Below, piece after piece: positions 53,840 through 63,201 of a DNA stretch of 64,000 bases. A model generated the notes under the pieces. That model worked only from the letters and a program-made list of their open reading frames with translations, was not told where the DNA came from and did not search any database. The DNA lies in the NCBI GenBank assembly GCA_003389215.1, contig QQVP01000074.1, positions 1-64,000 of the forward strand, given 5' to 3'. The DNA is from Planctomycetota bacterium (GTDB lineage Bacteria; Planctomycetota; Planctomycetia; Pirellulales; UBA7805). Position numbers and translations under genes: made by a program. The number at the start of each line of letters is the position of its first letter. Position 1 is the stretch's first letter.

Positions 53840-54406
53840 GTGACCAAGATCCGCGACCGCATCGTCGAGTTCCGTCGCGTGCCGGCAAGCTTGCTCGTAC
53901 GCAACGAACGCAACTGGCGGACGCATCCGGAGCACCAACGTGCCGCGATGAAGTCGGTTCTGCGAGACATCGGCTACGCCGACGCCCTGCTCGCCCGACG
54001 TCTGGCGGACGGACGGCTCGAACTGATCGACGGTCATCTGCGAGCGGAGGTCACGCCGGACGAGGAAGTTCCCGTGCTGATCGTCGACGTCAACGACGAA
54101 GAGGCGCGACTCTTGTTGGCGGTTCACGACACGCTGCCGCAACTGGCGGGCAGCGACGACGAAAAACTGACGGAGCTGCTCCGCGACGTTGAAACGGCCG
54201 ACGAGGCGATCAGCAAGCTCTTTGAAACGGTCGCCGGCGAGTCGACGACCGCGCTTTCCCTACGTCTGGGCGACGGCGGCGGCGAGAAGCTGAAGATCGA
54301 GCCGATGTACCACGTCGTTGTCGAGTGCGAGGACGAGGCGGATCAGCAAGCCGTCTACGAACTGATGCACGAGTCGGGTCGCCACTGCCGCGTCCTCACG
54401 CTCTAG
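53840..54406 (+). CDS. ParB-like nuclease domain protein
   Basis: A 188-aa protein started at GTG 53840, with GAAAGGA eight bases upstream. The ParB/sulfiredoxin domain is RRVPASLLVRNERNWRTHPEHQRAAMKSVLRDIGYAD...LIDGHLRAEVTPDEEVPVLIVD, including the GHLR motif. Phages often encode such proteins near terminase genes, where they may nick DNA or regulate transcription. A second, ferredoxin-like C-terminal part (YHVVVECEDEADQQAVYELM) completes it. It is followed after 57 bases by the ABC-GNAT gene. Confidence 0.8.
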   Translation: MTKIRDRIVEFRRVPASLLVRNERNWRTHPEHQRAAMKSVLRDIGYADALLARRLADGRLELIDGHLRAEVTPDEEVPVLIVDVNDEEARLLLAVHDTLPQLAGSDDEKLTELLRDVETADEAISKLFETVAGESTTALSLRLGDGGGEKLKIEPMYHVVVECEDEADQQAVYELMHESGRHCRVLTL

Positions 54407-54463
54407 CCCCACAACGAAGCGCCCTTCACTCCACGCGATCCGAGTCCCCAACCCAACTTTGCC

Positions 54464-55606
54464 ATGCCAGCCGTCCAGGCCCAAGTCGAGTGTCCCGTGT
54501 TCCAATCGTTCCGCGTTGAGCAGGTGAGCGGGATGTTCGACGTACCGATCGAGTCGCGCGCCAAGGAGCGCTTCACCGCCAACGTCCCCTCGCCCGACGA
54601 GCCGTGGCAGATTGGATTGATCGTCGGTCCGTCGGGCAGCGGCAAGAGCACGATCGCACGACGAGCCTTTGGGGCGTCGGTGTACGAACGGGCCACCTGG
54701 CCCCGCGATCGTGCCGTGATCGACGGCTTCGGCAACGCACCGACCAAACAGATAACGCGGCTGCTCACGGCGGTTGGTTTCAGCTCGCCACCTTCCTGGA
54801 TCAAACCGTACCACGTGCTCAGCGGCGGCGAGCGGTTTCGCTGCGACCTGGCTCGGGCGTTGTCCCTGGGAAGTGGCAACGCGGTTCGCGCTGCCGCTGA
54901 CGAAACCAAGGCGTCCGATTCCGAGTCGCCAGCTGCCGCAGCCCCGCTCGTCGTGTTCGACGAATTTACCGGGGTGGTCGATCGCACCGTCGCCAAGATC
55001 GGATCGGCCGCGGTGGCGGGTGCCATTCGCCGCGGCCACGTGCGGTGCCGTTTTGTGGCGGTGACCTGCCACGACGACGTGCTGCGGTGGCTGGCGCCCG
55101 ACTGGGTCGTGGACATGGCCACCGGCGAGCTGTCCTGGAGGTGTCTTCGGCGACCGAAAATCGAACTCGATATCCATCGTTGCCGACCTGGTATCTGGCC
55201 CATGTTTGCGCGTCATCACTATCTGAGTGGTCAACTCTGCCGGCCGGCCCGCTGTTACCTGGCGCTCTGGCAGCAGCGTCCCGTGGCCTTTGCCGCGACC
55301 GTTCCCCTCATTGGTCGTCGCGGACATCGTCGGATTACCCGACTCGTCACCCTTCCCGATTTCCAAGGAGTGGGCATTGGAACCCGGTTGGCCGAAGCGG
55401 TCGCGCAGATTCACCGCGACGAAGGTCACCGCTTGAACATCACGGCCAGCCACCCGGCGCTGATCGCCCACTGTCAACGATCGGCCTCGTGGCGCGTTGT
55501 CCAGGTGAGAAAGTCGGGTTCGCGCGGAAATCGTCTTGGCACATCGCACTATTGTGGATCGCCGCGGCGGGCGGTTGTTTCCTTCGAATATGTGGGTCGT
55601 GCATGA
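54464..55606 (+). CDS. ABC-type ATPase fused to a GNAT acetyltransferase
   Basis: A 380-aa soluble protein with Walker A GPSGSGKST (55-63), ABC signature LSGGE (119-123), Walker B LVVFDEF (162-168) and a switch His in AVTCHDDVL. After about residue 232 comes a GNAT-like domain with YLALWQQRPVAFAATVP and the acetyl-CoA loop FQGVGIGTRLAEAV. There is no membrane domain, so it is not a transporter. Such fusions occur beside ParB and terminase genes in some phages. The stop overlaps the small terminase ATG (ATGA), coupling the two. Function unknown. Confidence 0.8.
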   Translation: MPAVQAQVECPVFQSFRVEQVSGMFDVPIESRAKERFTANVPSPDEPWQIGLIVGPSGSGKSTIARRAFGASVYERATWPRDRAVIDGFGNAPTKQITRLLTAVGFSSPPSWIKPYHVLSGGERFRCDLARALSLGSGNAVRAAADETKASDSESPAAAAPLVVFDEFTGVVDRTVAKIGSAAVAGAIRRGHVRCRFVAVTCHDDVLRWLAPDWVVDMATGELSWRCLRRPKIELDIHRCRPGIWPMFARHHYLSGQLCRPARCYLALWQQRPVAFAATVPLIGRRGHRRITRLVTLPDFQGVGIGTRLAEAVAQIHRDEGHRLNITASHPALIAHCQRSASWRVVQVRKSGSRGNRLGTSHYCGSPRRAVVSFEYVGRA

Positions 55607-56088
55607 CGGAACAGCGCGAGGGCGCTCTCGTGCGCCAGGAGGAAGAACGTTGCCATCTCGACGCAACCATCAAGGACGAACTCTGCGCCCTGATGCAGCT
55701 CGGATTTCGCCGCCGCGTCGCCGCCGTCTACGCTGGCACGACGGACCACAAGGTCTTTGCCGAGATGGAGCGCGATGCCGAGTTCCGCGGGCGCGTCCGA
55801 TTGGCGGCACGAAGCGCCGAGGCACGGCTGCTCAAGGCGATCGTGGCCGCGGCGGAAAAGCACTGGCAGGCGGCCGCCTGGGCGCTCGAACGAATGCACC
55901 CGGAACGCTACTTGAAGACCGCTCCGGCGGCGGTCACGCCCGAGCAGCTCGAATACACCTTGAATCAGTTCGTGGAGATTGTCTTCGAACAGGTGCCCGA
56001 GCCGGCGCGTCGCGAGGCAATTCAAGCCCGTTTAGCCCAACTTGTCGACGAGCAACTGCCGACCGCTGGCGAGGTGTCGCGGTCGTGA
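55603..56088 (+). CDS. terS: Phage terminase small subunit
   Basis: A 161-aa protein. It has an N-terminal helix-turn-helix (DELCALMQLGFRRRVAAVYAGTTDHKVFAEM) and the later KHWQAAAWALERMHPERYLK, typical of small terminases that recognise phage DNA and load the large subunit. The ATG overlaps the previous stop codon (ATGA) and its own stop overlaps the large terminase start (GTGA). That places it in a tightly coupled packaging operon. Confidence 0.85.
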   Translation: MTEQREGALVRQEEERCHLDATIKDELCALMQLGFRRRVAAVYAGTTDHKVFAEMERDAEFRGRVRLAARSAEARLLKAIVAAAEKHWQAAAWALERMHPERYLKTAPAAVTPEQLEYTLNQFVEIVFEQVPEPARREAIQARLAQLVDEQLPTAGEVSRS

Positions 56089-57695
56089 CGATCCCTGGCG
56101 AGTTTGGCGGTTTGCTCGACCTGCCGCGGCCGTGCGCGTACGGAATTGAGTACCTGTTCGCGAAGTGTGTTCGGCGTGCTATCGCAGCCTCGATGACGGA
56201 CAACGATCAAGAACTTTCCACACGCGCGTGGGGCCGCCAGTTTCTGCCGAGTCATCTCGCAAAACCGGCGTCGTCGATGCACCGCTGGCTCGACGAGCAA
56301 CTTGCCCTTTGCGACCGCCAGCGCGGCGTGCGGATCAACGTGATCGGACCGCGGGGCAGTGCCAAGAGCACGATCGCCACCCTGGTCTACGTTCTGCGAG
56401 TCGCCCTGGAGGGCCGCGAGCCCTATATCTGGATCGTCTCCGATACGCAGCATCAGGCGAGGCGACATCTGGAAAACCTCCGCGTCGAGCTCGTCGACAA
56501 CGGGCGGCTCCGCGAGGCCTATCCCGACTCCGCCGGCAAGGGACCGGTATGGCGCCAGAGCGCGATCGTGCTGCGCAATGGCGTGACGATCGAGGGCTTC
56601 GGCACCGGGCAGCGAATTCGCGGCTATCGCCGCCGCGACGCACGGCCCACCTTGATTGTCGGCGACGACCTGCAAAACGACCAGCACATGGACTCGGCCC
56701 TCCAGCGGGAACATTCGAGCCGCTGGTTCCACGGCAGCCTGCTCAAGGCCGGCACGGATCGGACCAACATTCTCAATCTGGCAACCGCGCTCCACCACGC
56801 CGCGCTCGCGATCGAACTGGAGCAGACTCCCGGTTGGATCTCGCGGCGGTTTCAGTCGATTGTCGCCTGGCCGGAGCGCGACGACCTGTGGGAGCAGTGG
56901 GAGGCGATTTACCGGAACGTCGATGATCCGACAAGCAGCCAGCAGGCCGAGGAGTTCTACCGCGCCCATCGCGAAGAGATGTTACGCGGCTCGGAGGTGT
57001 TGTGGCCGGAGCAAGAGGATCTTTACGCCCTGATGCGGATGCGTGTGGAAAGTGGACACAACGTCTTCGCCCGGGAAAAGCAGAGCACACCGATCGCGGC
57101 CGGCACCTATGAATGGCCCGAGGAGTACTTTGCCGACCATATTTGGTTCGACGCCTGGCCGGTCGACCTCCGCGTGCGGACGATGGCGCTCGATCCGAGC
57201 GTCGGGCAGAGTGGTTCACGCGGCGACTATTCGGCGTTCGTCATGTTGGGTGTCGATGCGGGCGGCATCGTCTACGTCGAGGCGGAGCTGGCTCGACGTT
57301 CGACCGCCAGCACCGTGGCCACGGGCGTGGAGCTTTATCGGCAGTTCGGGCCCGACCGCTTCGGCATCGAGGCGAACCAGTTTCAGGAGCTCTTTGCCCC
57401 GCAGTTCGCCGCCGAGTTCGCCCGCCGCGGCATGCTCGCCGCCCGCACCTGGCTGTTGCGGAACACGACCAGCAAAGACGTGCGAATTCGCCGACTCGGT
57501 CCCCTGCTCTCGGCGCACCGGCTGCGTTTTCGCAGCCGTTCGGCGTCAACGCAGCGACTCGTCGATCAGCTCCGCCACTTTCCGCTGGCCGACCATGACG
57601 ACGGTCCCGACGCCTTGGAAATGGCCGTTCGGCTGGCAACTCAAGTAACCAACAAGATCGACGACGGACTCGGCGAGCGGCTGCTCGTCGATTGA
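56085..57695 (+). CDS. terL: Phage terminase large subunit
   Basis: A 536-aa packaging motor. Walker A is INVIGPRGSAKSTIATL (about 86-101) and Walker B TLIVGDDLQND; an arginine-rich segment GQRIRGYRRRDAR lies between. The RuvC-like nuclease begins MALDPSVGQSGSRGDYSAFVML, and HHDGPDALEMAV-like DDGPDALEMAVRL is the last metal motif. GTG at 56085 overlaps the small-subunit stop; an internal ATG at 56193 would begin MTDNDQEL. The protein is full length with all motifs. Confidence 0.92.
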   Translation: MTIPGEFGGLLDLPRPCAYGIEYLFAKCVRRAIAASMTDNDQELSTRAWGRQFLPSHLAKPASSMHRWLDEQLALCDRQRGVRINVIGPRGSAKSTIATLVYVLRVALEGREPYIWIVSDTQHQARRHLENLRVELVDNGRLREAYPDSAGKGPVWRQSAIVLRNGVTIEGFGTGQRIRGYRRRDARPTLIVGDDLQNDQHMDSALQREHSSRWFHGSLLKAGTDRTNILNLATALHHAALAIELEQTPGWISRRFQSIVAWPERDDLWEQWEAIYRNVDDPTSSQQAEEFYRAHREEMLRGSEVLWPEQEDLYALMRMRVESGHNVFAREKQSTPIAAGTYEWPEEYFADHIWFDAWPVDLRVRTMALDPSVGQSGSRGDYSAFVMLGVDAGGIVYVEAELARRSTASTVATGVELYRQFGPDRFGIEANQFQELFAPQFAAEFARRGMLAARTWLLRNTTSKDVRIRRLGPLLSAHRLRFRSRSASTQRLVDQLRHFPLADHDDGPDALEMAVRLATQVTNKIDDGLGERLLVD

Positions 57696-57768
57696 CGCAC
57701 GCGTGTGTCGGATCCACGTCGAGCGAAGTACCTACTCATTCAAACCATGACACGAAAGGAACGACACG

Positions 57769-59208
57769 ATGATCGAATCGCGCGGCACCGAACGGGGAAT
57801 TCTGGAACAGCTGCACACCCGACTTCGCGAGAGCTACGAAGAGTTGTTCGCCAACTACGTCGACCCGCAGGAACCGCTATTCGACGACGGCGAGAAGTGG
57901 CAGCCTCTGCTGGGCACCGCTGACGACGTCGCGGCGGCCCACGCGACCTATTCCACAGAAGAGCAGCTCCAGGCGATTCAGGCCGAAGCCCGACGTTTGG
58001 CCACCACCAACGAGTTCGCCATCAACGGACACGAGAACCGGATCAGCTATCTCGTGGGCAGCGGACATCGCTATCGTGTTGTTGCCCGTGACGAGGCGGA
58101 CTCGTCGACGGAGTTCATCGCGCAGGCCCAGTCGGTTCTCGACCGTTTCTTGGACGAGAACGCCTGGGTTGCCCGGCAGCAGGAAATCGTGCGGCGACGC
58201 GATCGCGACGGCGAGGTGTTTCTGCGGCTGTTCACCCAGAGTGACGGCCGTACCCTGGTGCGGTTTGTCGAACCGGGACAGGTGGTCACGCCCCGCGAGC
58301 TCCAGTCGGATCCGTCCGTGCGGTTCGGCGTTCGCACGGAACCGTTCGATGTGGAGACGGTCCTGGCCTACTACGTCGACGGCGTGGCGGTTGACGCGAC
58401 GGAAATCCAGCATCGCAAAGGACAAGTCGACCGCAACGCGCGGCGCGGGCTCCCCCTGTTCTATCCCGTGCGCAAGAACTTGCGTCGGGCGGAGAAGCTG
58501 CTGCGCAACATGAGCATCGTCGCGGAGATCCAGTCGGCGATCGCGCTGATTCGCCGGCATGGCGCCGGCGGCGACAGCGTCCAGCAATTCGTCGCCGACA
58601 CGGCCGACCTGACCGTGACCGACCGGATTTCCGGACATCAGCAGCACATTCGTCGCTACGGGCCGGGGACGATTCTCGATGCCCCGGCGGGCATTCAGTA
58701 CGACTTTCCCGCGGCGGGGCTCGACGCGGGCAGCTTCGTGACGATCATGCAGGCCGAGTTGCGGGCCATTGCCAGCCGCCTGGTGATGCCGGAGTTCATG
58801 CTCACTTCCGATGCTTCGAATGCCAATTATGCCTCGACGTTGGTGGCCGAAGGTCCCGCGGTCAAGATGTTCTCGCGACTGCAACACGAGTTGATTGCCG
58901 ACGATCGCGCGCTCTTGCGCCGAGTGCTGGGGAACGCGGCAGCGGCCGGCGTCCTCAGCGAAGCGCGGCTCGGGCAACTGGAGATCCAAGTCACGCCGCC
59001 GTCGTTGGTCGTGCGCAACGAACGCGATGAAGCGGACGTGCATCGTATTGAACTGGAAAGCGGCATCCTTAGTCCGCAGACTTGGAGTGAGCGTCGCGGG
59101 CTGAACTACGAACAGGAGCAAGCCAACTTTGCGGCGCATCAAGTGCGCGGTTCGGAAGCGTCGTCTGCGCCGACGCGCGGAAGCGCGGTGGAACATTTCG
59201 AAGATTGA
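57769..59208 (+). CDS. Phage portal protein
   Basis: A 479-aa protein of the portal type that forms the DNA gate of the capsid. It shows ENRISYLVGSGHRYRVVARDE, VLDRFLDENAWVARQQEIVRRRDRDGEVFLRLF and MSIVAEIQSAIALIRRHG. The region QAELRAIASRLVMPEFMLTSDASNANYASTLVAEGPAVKMF is the conserved portal core. The C-terminal tail is polar. A ribosome-binding site GAAAGGA lies upstream of the ATG. It follows terL by 73 bases, in the usual order of tailed-phage head genes. Confidence 0.88.
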   Translation: MIESRGTERGILEQLHTRLRESYEELFANYVDPQEPLFDDGEKWQPLLGTADDVAAAHATYSTEEQLQAIQAEARRLATTNEFAINGHENRISYLVGSGHRYRVVARDEADSSTEFIAQAQSVLDRFLDENAWVARQQEIVRRRDRDGEVFLRLFTQSDGRTLVRFVEPGQVVTPRELQSDPSVRFGVRTEPFDVETVLAYYVDGVAVDATEIQHRKGQVDRNARRGLPLFYPVRKNLRRAEKLLRNMSIVAEIQSAIALIRRHGAGGDSVQQFVADTADLTVTDRISGHQQHIRRYGPGTILDAPAGIQYDFPAAGLDAGSFVTIMQAELRAIASRLVMPEFMLTSDASNANYASTLVAEGPAVKMFSRLQHELIADDRALLRRVLGNAAAAGVLSEARLGQLEIQVTPPSLVVRNERDEADVHRIELESGILSPQTWSERRGLNYEQEQANFAAHQVRGSEASSAPTRGSAVEHFED

Positions 59209-59244
59209 TTTTTTGGCAGAGAGTTCGTATACTCGTCTTCAATC

Positions 59245-59478
59245 ATGGACAAGCAACTGCGACCACGAGCGAGCGCGTCGCAAGCCAACCGCACGCGACG
59301 AAAATTGGCCGAGGCCGCTTTGCACGATGTCCTGAACCAGTCGACGCGACCTGGCTTTTTCGGAAGCTGCTCCGTCGAGCTGACGATCAACGACGGAACG
59401 ATTCAGAACGTGCGGCGGCGCGTCGAGAAGATCGACCGTGTGCTGCCATCCAAGAACGTGAAATGTAACGGCTGCTGA
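59245..59478 (+). CDS. Small DUF2292-like protein
   Basis: A 77-aa protein. After a basic N-terminus it has the pattern RPGFFGSCSVELTINDGTIQNVRRRVEKIDRV, which resembles small DUF2292/YezD-like proteins found in several bacterial groups and mobile elements. A cysteine pair (KCNGC) ends the protein. The role is unknown. It is followed by a terminator at 59561, so the packaging operon ends here. Confidence 0.65.
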   Translation: MDKQLRPRASASQANRTRRKLAEAALHDVLNQSTRPGFFGSCSVELTINDGTIQNVRRRVEKIDRVLPSKNVKCNGC

Positions 59479-59560
59479 TTCGCGAGTGAGCCTTCGGGCG
59501 CGATGCGAATGAACAGCGGGTATCGATAAGAGCGTCGCCGTCGGGCGATGTATCCATCCG

Positions 59561-59603
59561 AGCCCACCGTAGGACCATGTCGGTCTCGCGGTGGGCTTTT
59601 TTT
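59561..59603 (+). terminator. Rho-independent terminator inside the phage-like block
   Basis: AGCCCACCG pairs with CGGTGGGCT (9 bp) around a 19-base loop and is followed by seven T. It separates the packaging/portal genes from the head genes starting at 59630. Confidence 0.85.
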
Positions 59604-59629
59604 GCGTCCCGTACACGCGAGGTGACCGA

Positions 59630-60685
59630 ATGACGACAGCCCAAGCCGAACTATCAGACCCGGTCGTCGAGACGCCGAGCAAGCTTCGCACGCAGCGGCT
59701 CGAATCGAGCCGGGATCTGACAGAATATTGCGATTCGCGGGGCGTCGCGGTCCGCGTCGACCGACAGAAATCGCGGATCAATGGCGTCAAGATTCTCGGC
59801 ACCAAGAGTCGCAACGGCCGCACTTACCGCCCGGATGCTCTGGAGTCCGCCGTCGAACTCTACGAAGGTGCGCCGGTCAACGTCAATCATCCCAAGGGCC
59901 ACCCTGCCTCGCCCCGCGACTATCAGGATCGGATTGGCCGGATCGAGAATGTTGCGTTTCGGAGCGGCCAGGGTTTGTTCGGCGACTTTCACTTCAATCC
60001 CAAGCATCCGCTCGTCGAGCAACTGCTCTGGGACGCCGAGAACGCGCCGGAGAACGTCGGTTTCTCCCACAACGTGCAGGCGCGCGTCGTCCAGGAGAAG
60101 AAACAACTGGCCGTCGAAGCGATTACCAAGGTCAACAGCGTCGACCTGGTCGCCGAGCCCGCCACGACCAGCGGACTGTTCGAGGCGAAAGATCGCGCCG
60201 CCAAAGGCAAGATCGTAGCGGACGCGCGCGTCGAGTCCGCCTCGCTCTCGCTGCGCGAAGCCACGCGGGCCGACCTGGAACAACTTCGACCCGATCTGGT
60301 CGAGCAGCTTCAGGCAACGCACGCCACGGAACTTGCTGAGCTGCGCGAAGAACTCGACCGGCTGCGCGCGAGCGAGGCCGTCGCCCAGAAACGGGCCAGC
60401 ATCGGCGCGCTGCTCGATGAGTTCAAGTTGCCACCGCCGGGCAGTTCTGATCCCCTCGCCCGCGCGATTACCAGCGACCACTTCGTCGAGTCGTTGCTGA
60501 CCGCGCCGAACGAGACGGTGATGCGAGGTCTGCTCGAAGAACGGGCGGCGCTGGCCAAGCACGTTCGCTACGGAGGTGCCACGGGCGGCCCGGTCGCCTC
60601 GCGACCGCTCTGCCGCGAGCCGCAAGACGTCGAAGCGGCCGTCGCGCAACTCGACACTCCGGCGTTCGTCTCCGCGATCACCTGA
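59630..60685 (+). CDS. Prohead protease with scaffold-like C-terminus
   Basis: A 351-aa protein. The N-terminal domain has YRPDALESAVELYEGAPVNVNHPKGHP, with His in VNHP as part of the catalytic site, APENVGFSHNVQARVV with the probable nucleophile Ser, and ITKVNSVDLVAEPATTSGLFE. This is the pattern of phage head-maturation serine proteases. The C-terminal half is a coiled coil (ADLEQLRPDLVEQLQATHATELAELREELDRL) typical of an internal scaffold that the protease cuts during capsid maturation. A fused protease-scaffold is common in tailed phages. Confidence 0.82.
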   Translation: MTTAQAELSDPVVETPSKLRTQRLESSRDLTEYCDSRGVAVRVDRQKSRINGVKILGTKSRNGRTYRPDALESAVELYEGAPVNVNHPKGHPASPRDYQDRIGRIENVAFRSGQGLFGDFHFNPKHPLVEQLLWDAENAPENVGFSHNVQARVVQEKKQLAVEAITKVNSVDLVAEPATTSGLFEAKDRAAKGKIVADARVESASLSLREATRADLEQLRPDLVEQLQATHATELAELREELDRLRASEAVAQKRASIGALLDEFKLPPPGSSDPLARAITSDHFVESLLTAPNETVMRGLLEERAALAKHVRYGGATGGPVASRPLCREPQDVEAAVAQLDTPAFVSAIT

Positions 60686-60778
60686 CGCCCCATCAACCAT
60701 TGCCCCGTCCTCCGCCTGAGACAACCTCGGGCCTATCTTCCTCATCGAATTTACCCTGTCGAAAAGGAGCAACATTCC

Positions 60779-61252
60779 ATGGCCAACAAAATGCGCTGGC
60801 GATACGGCGACACAACGCCCGTGGTTCTCTCGGTCGATTCGGCCACCGCCATTGAAATCGGCGACCTCGTCTACCTCGACACGGACGACGCCAAGCCCGC
60901 CTCGTCCCAGGCCGACCAGTCGACCGAGGCCGCGAATCAGGAACTCTTTCACGACAACTTTGCGGGTGTCGCTTTGCAGGCCTCGCCCGCGGGATCCGCC
61001 GATCCGATTCGCGTGGCCACCACGGGCGTCTTTGAATTCGATTGCCCGAGCGGCACCTTCGAGGTTGGCGATCTCGTCGGCATCGACGAAGCGGCCAGCG
61101 GCACCGAGCTGGAAGATCAGCAGGTCGACGCGGTGACGGGTGAGAACCTGGCCGTGGGTCGCTGTGCGAAGCGCGTGCCGGTGGCGGCCACCAGCGTGCT
61201 GGTCGACATCACGAGCACGGTGTCCCACGGCGGTCCACAGGCGGCCGCCTAA
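60779..61252 (+). CDS. Capsid decoration/cement protein (DUF2190-like)
   Basis: A 157-aa, beta-rich protein with a strong AAGGAGC ribosome-binding site. It has IEIGDLVYLDTDDAKPAS, FAGVALQASPAGSADPIRVATTGVFEFDCP and FEVGDLVGIDEAASG, typical of DUF2190 head-stabilising proteins. Its position just before the major capsid protein matches that role. Confidence 0.8.
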   Translation: MANKMRWRYGDTTPVVLSVDSATAIEIGDLVYLDTDDAKPASSQADQSTEAANQELFHDNFAGVALQASPAGSADPIRVATTGVFEFDCPSGTFEVGDLVGIDEAASGTELEDQQVDAVTGENLAVGRCAKRVPVAATSVLVDITSTVSHGGPQAAA

Positions 61253-61317
61253 CAGTCCGCGGACCTCGACCAGGTCGACCGCAACGCATTCCAAGAAACC
61301 AAGCACGGAGAACAATC

Positions 61318-62478
61318 GTGAGCATCAAATATCGTGAACTGCGAAGACGATACGAGCTGGACGGGCCCGCCAAGACGACGGCCCATCTTCGCGAAGCGTT
61401 TCAGGCCGGCGACTTGAAGCCGGACGAGGTGAGCATCCGGGACCTCGCCGAGGCGCTCATTCCCGACGGGCACCACTGGGTCCGGCAGCTCGATCCGCGT
61501 ACCGCGGGCGGCGTCAATCTTCTCGAGGCGGGTGACGGCGTCGACGTGACCGCCTTCCTGAACGTTACCGGGCAGGTGATCTACTCGAAGATCATCGAGG
61601 CTTTCACCCAAGAGGCGTTCGTCGCCTCGCAGTTGGTCGACACGATTCCTACGCGTCTCGACGGGGAGAAGATCCCAGGCATCACGCGGGTGGCGGACGA
61701 CGTGGCCCCGGTGCATCCCGGCATGCCCTATCCGAATCTGGGCTTCGGCGAGGACTTCATCGAGACGCCCTCGACCACGAAGCACGGCTTCATCGTGCCG
61801 GTAACCCGCGAGGCGATCTTCTTCGATCGCACAAATCTGATTCTGCAGCGGGCCACGGAAGTTGGCGAGGTGCTGGGCCTGAACAAGGAGAAGCGGCTGC
61901 TCGATTTGATCATCGGGGCGACCAACAACTACAAGGCCAACGGAGTCGCGTACGATACCTACCAGGCGTCGGCGCCCTGGATCAACGTGCTGGGCAGCAA
62001 CGAGCTGGTCGATTGGACGAACGTCGATGCGGCCGAGCAGCTGTTCGCCGACATCCTCGACCCGCACACGGGCGAGCCGGTGCTCGTGCAGCCGAACGCG
62101 GTTCTCGTCATGCCGGCCTATCGACTTGCCGCGCAGCGGGTCTTCAACGCGACCGAAATCGCGTTTACCGGCAACGCTTTGCCCACGACGACCACCGTGC
62201 CCAACCCGCTCGGCAGCTACCGCGTCGAGTCGAGCCGGCTGGCCTATCGCCGGGTGATTGCCTCGGGCGAGACGGCAGCCGACGCCAAGAAGTGGTGGTT
62301 CATCGGCGACTTCCGCCGCGCGTTTGCCTACATGGAGAACTGGCCCATCACGGTGACCCAAGCCCCGCGGAACAGCGAGGCCGAGTTCACGAACGATATC
62401 GTGGTGCGCTTCAAGGCCAGCGAGCGGGGTGCCGCCGCCGTGCTCAATCCGCGCTACGTCGTCAAGAACACGGGTTAG
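61318..62478 (+). CDS. Major capsid protein
   Basis: A 386-aa protein begun at GTG 61318 with GGAGA upstream. It shows ALIPDGHHWVRQLDPRTAGGVNLLEAGDGVD, VTGQVIYSKIIEAF, a central PVTREAIFFDRTNLILQRATEVGEVLG, LVQPNAVLVMPAYRL, and a C-terminal KKWWFIGDFRRAFAYMENWPITVTQAP...DIVVRFKASERGAAAVLNPRYV. This is the HK97-fold type of coat protein seen in Mu-like and related prophages. Length and position (after protease and decoration genes) agree. Confidence 0.85.
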   Translation: MSIKYRELRRRYELDGPAKTTAHLREAFQAGDLKPDEVSIRDLAEALIPDGHHWVRQLDPRTAGGVNLLEAGDGVDVTAFLNVTGQVIYSKIIEAFTQEAFVASQLVDTIPTRLDGEKIPGITRVADDVAPVHPGMPYPNLGFGEDFIETPSTTKHGFIVPVTREAIFFDRTNLILQRATEVGEVLGLNKEKRLLDLIIGATNNYKANGVAYDTYQASAPWINVLGSNELVDWTNVDAAEQLFADILDPHTGEPVLVQPNAVLVMPAYRLAAQRVFNATEIAFTGNALPTTTTVPNPLGSYRVESSRLAYRRVIASGETAADAKKWWFIGDFRRAFAYMENWPITVTQAPRNSEAEFTNDIVVRFKASERGAAAVLNPRYVVKNTG

Positions 62479-62608
62479 CGATTCTCGCCTGGGTCACGTC
62501 CCTACCGCGTCGTCGGCGTCGCACAGCGGCCGTCGACGATGGCGGTGGCGGGCGAACTCGGCGGCAAGCGCTCATTCCCTCATCCTCTTCACGCCCGCGG
62601 TTACCAAG

Positions 62609-63133
62609 ATGTCGACGGTCCTTCATCGACAAACACTCGAAGTTCGCCACAGCGTCAACACGCCGAGTTACTCGGACACCGAGTGGCTGATCAATCCCGA
62701 TCTGACCGTGGTGGCCGAAGTGCCGCGAGAGTATTGGAAGGTCGAAGGCGACGCGGTCGTGGAGATGTCGCCAGCGGAGAAGGCGGCGATCGACGCCGAA
62801 CGGCTCGAGTTGGCTCGCTCGGCCAAGAAGAAAGTTCTCGAAGACGAATTCGAGCGGGCAATTGGCGCCCGTTATGCAACGAACCAACGACAGGCGCTGG
62901 TCGCGATTCAGACCGCCGCCGTGGCCGCCGGCCAGGCGCGACGAGCTGCTTACGTGCAGCAACTGCAGATCTGGGTCCAAGACGGCATTCGGGGCCGACT
63001 GCATACGGCTCAGGACGCCGTCGACGCGGCAATCGACCTGGCAGCCGTCACGGCCGTCGAACTCGACCTGGACGAGTGGCTCGACGCCGATCCTCAAGCC
63101 ACCGTGCGTGCCGCCTTGGCAATTGAAGAATGA
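62609..63133 (+). CDS. Phage-block protein of unknown function
   Basis: A 174-aa protein. The first part (HRQTLEVRHSVNTPSYSDTEWLINPDLTVVAEVP, REYWKVEGDAVVEMSPAEKAAIDAERL) resembles short segments found in tail- or fibre-associated phage proteins. The rest is a long alanine-rich helix (AIQTAAVAAGQARRAAYVQQLQ) and DEWLDADPQATVRAALAIEE. It follows the coat protein by 130 bases. A head-tail connector or tail-fibre assembly role is possible but not shown. Confidence 0.6.
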   Translation: MSTVLHRQTLEVRHSVNTPSYSDTEWLINPDLTVVAEVPREYWKVEGDAVVEMSPAEKAAIDAERLELARSAKKKVLEDEFERAIGARYATNQRQALVAIQTAAVAAGQARRAAYVQQLQIWVQDGIRGRLHTAQDAVDAAIDLAAVTAVELDLDEWLDADPQATVRAALAIEE

Positions 63134-63201
63134 CCGGCCGGGCCAAACAACCGCGACCGTCCTGCTCGACACGATTCATTACCTGACGAACCCCACCCAC
63201 C

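Noticed and set aside
54464-55606. ABC transporter ATP-binding subunit
   Set aside because: No membrane partner is present and the C-terminal half is GNAT-like; the gene is coupled to terminase genes.
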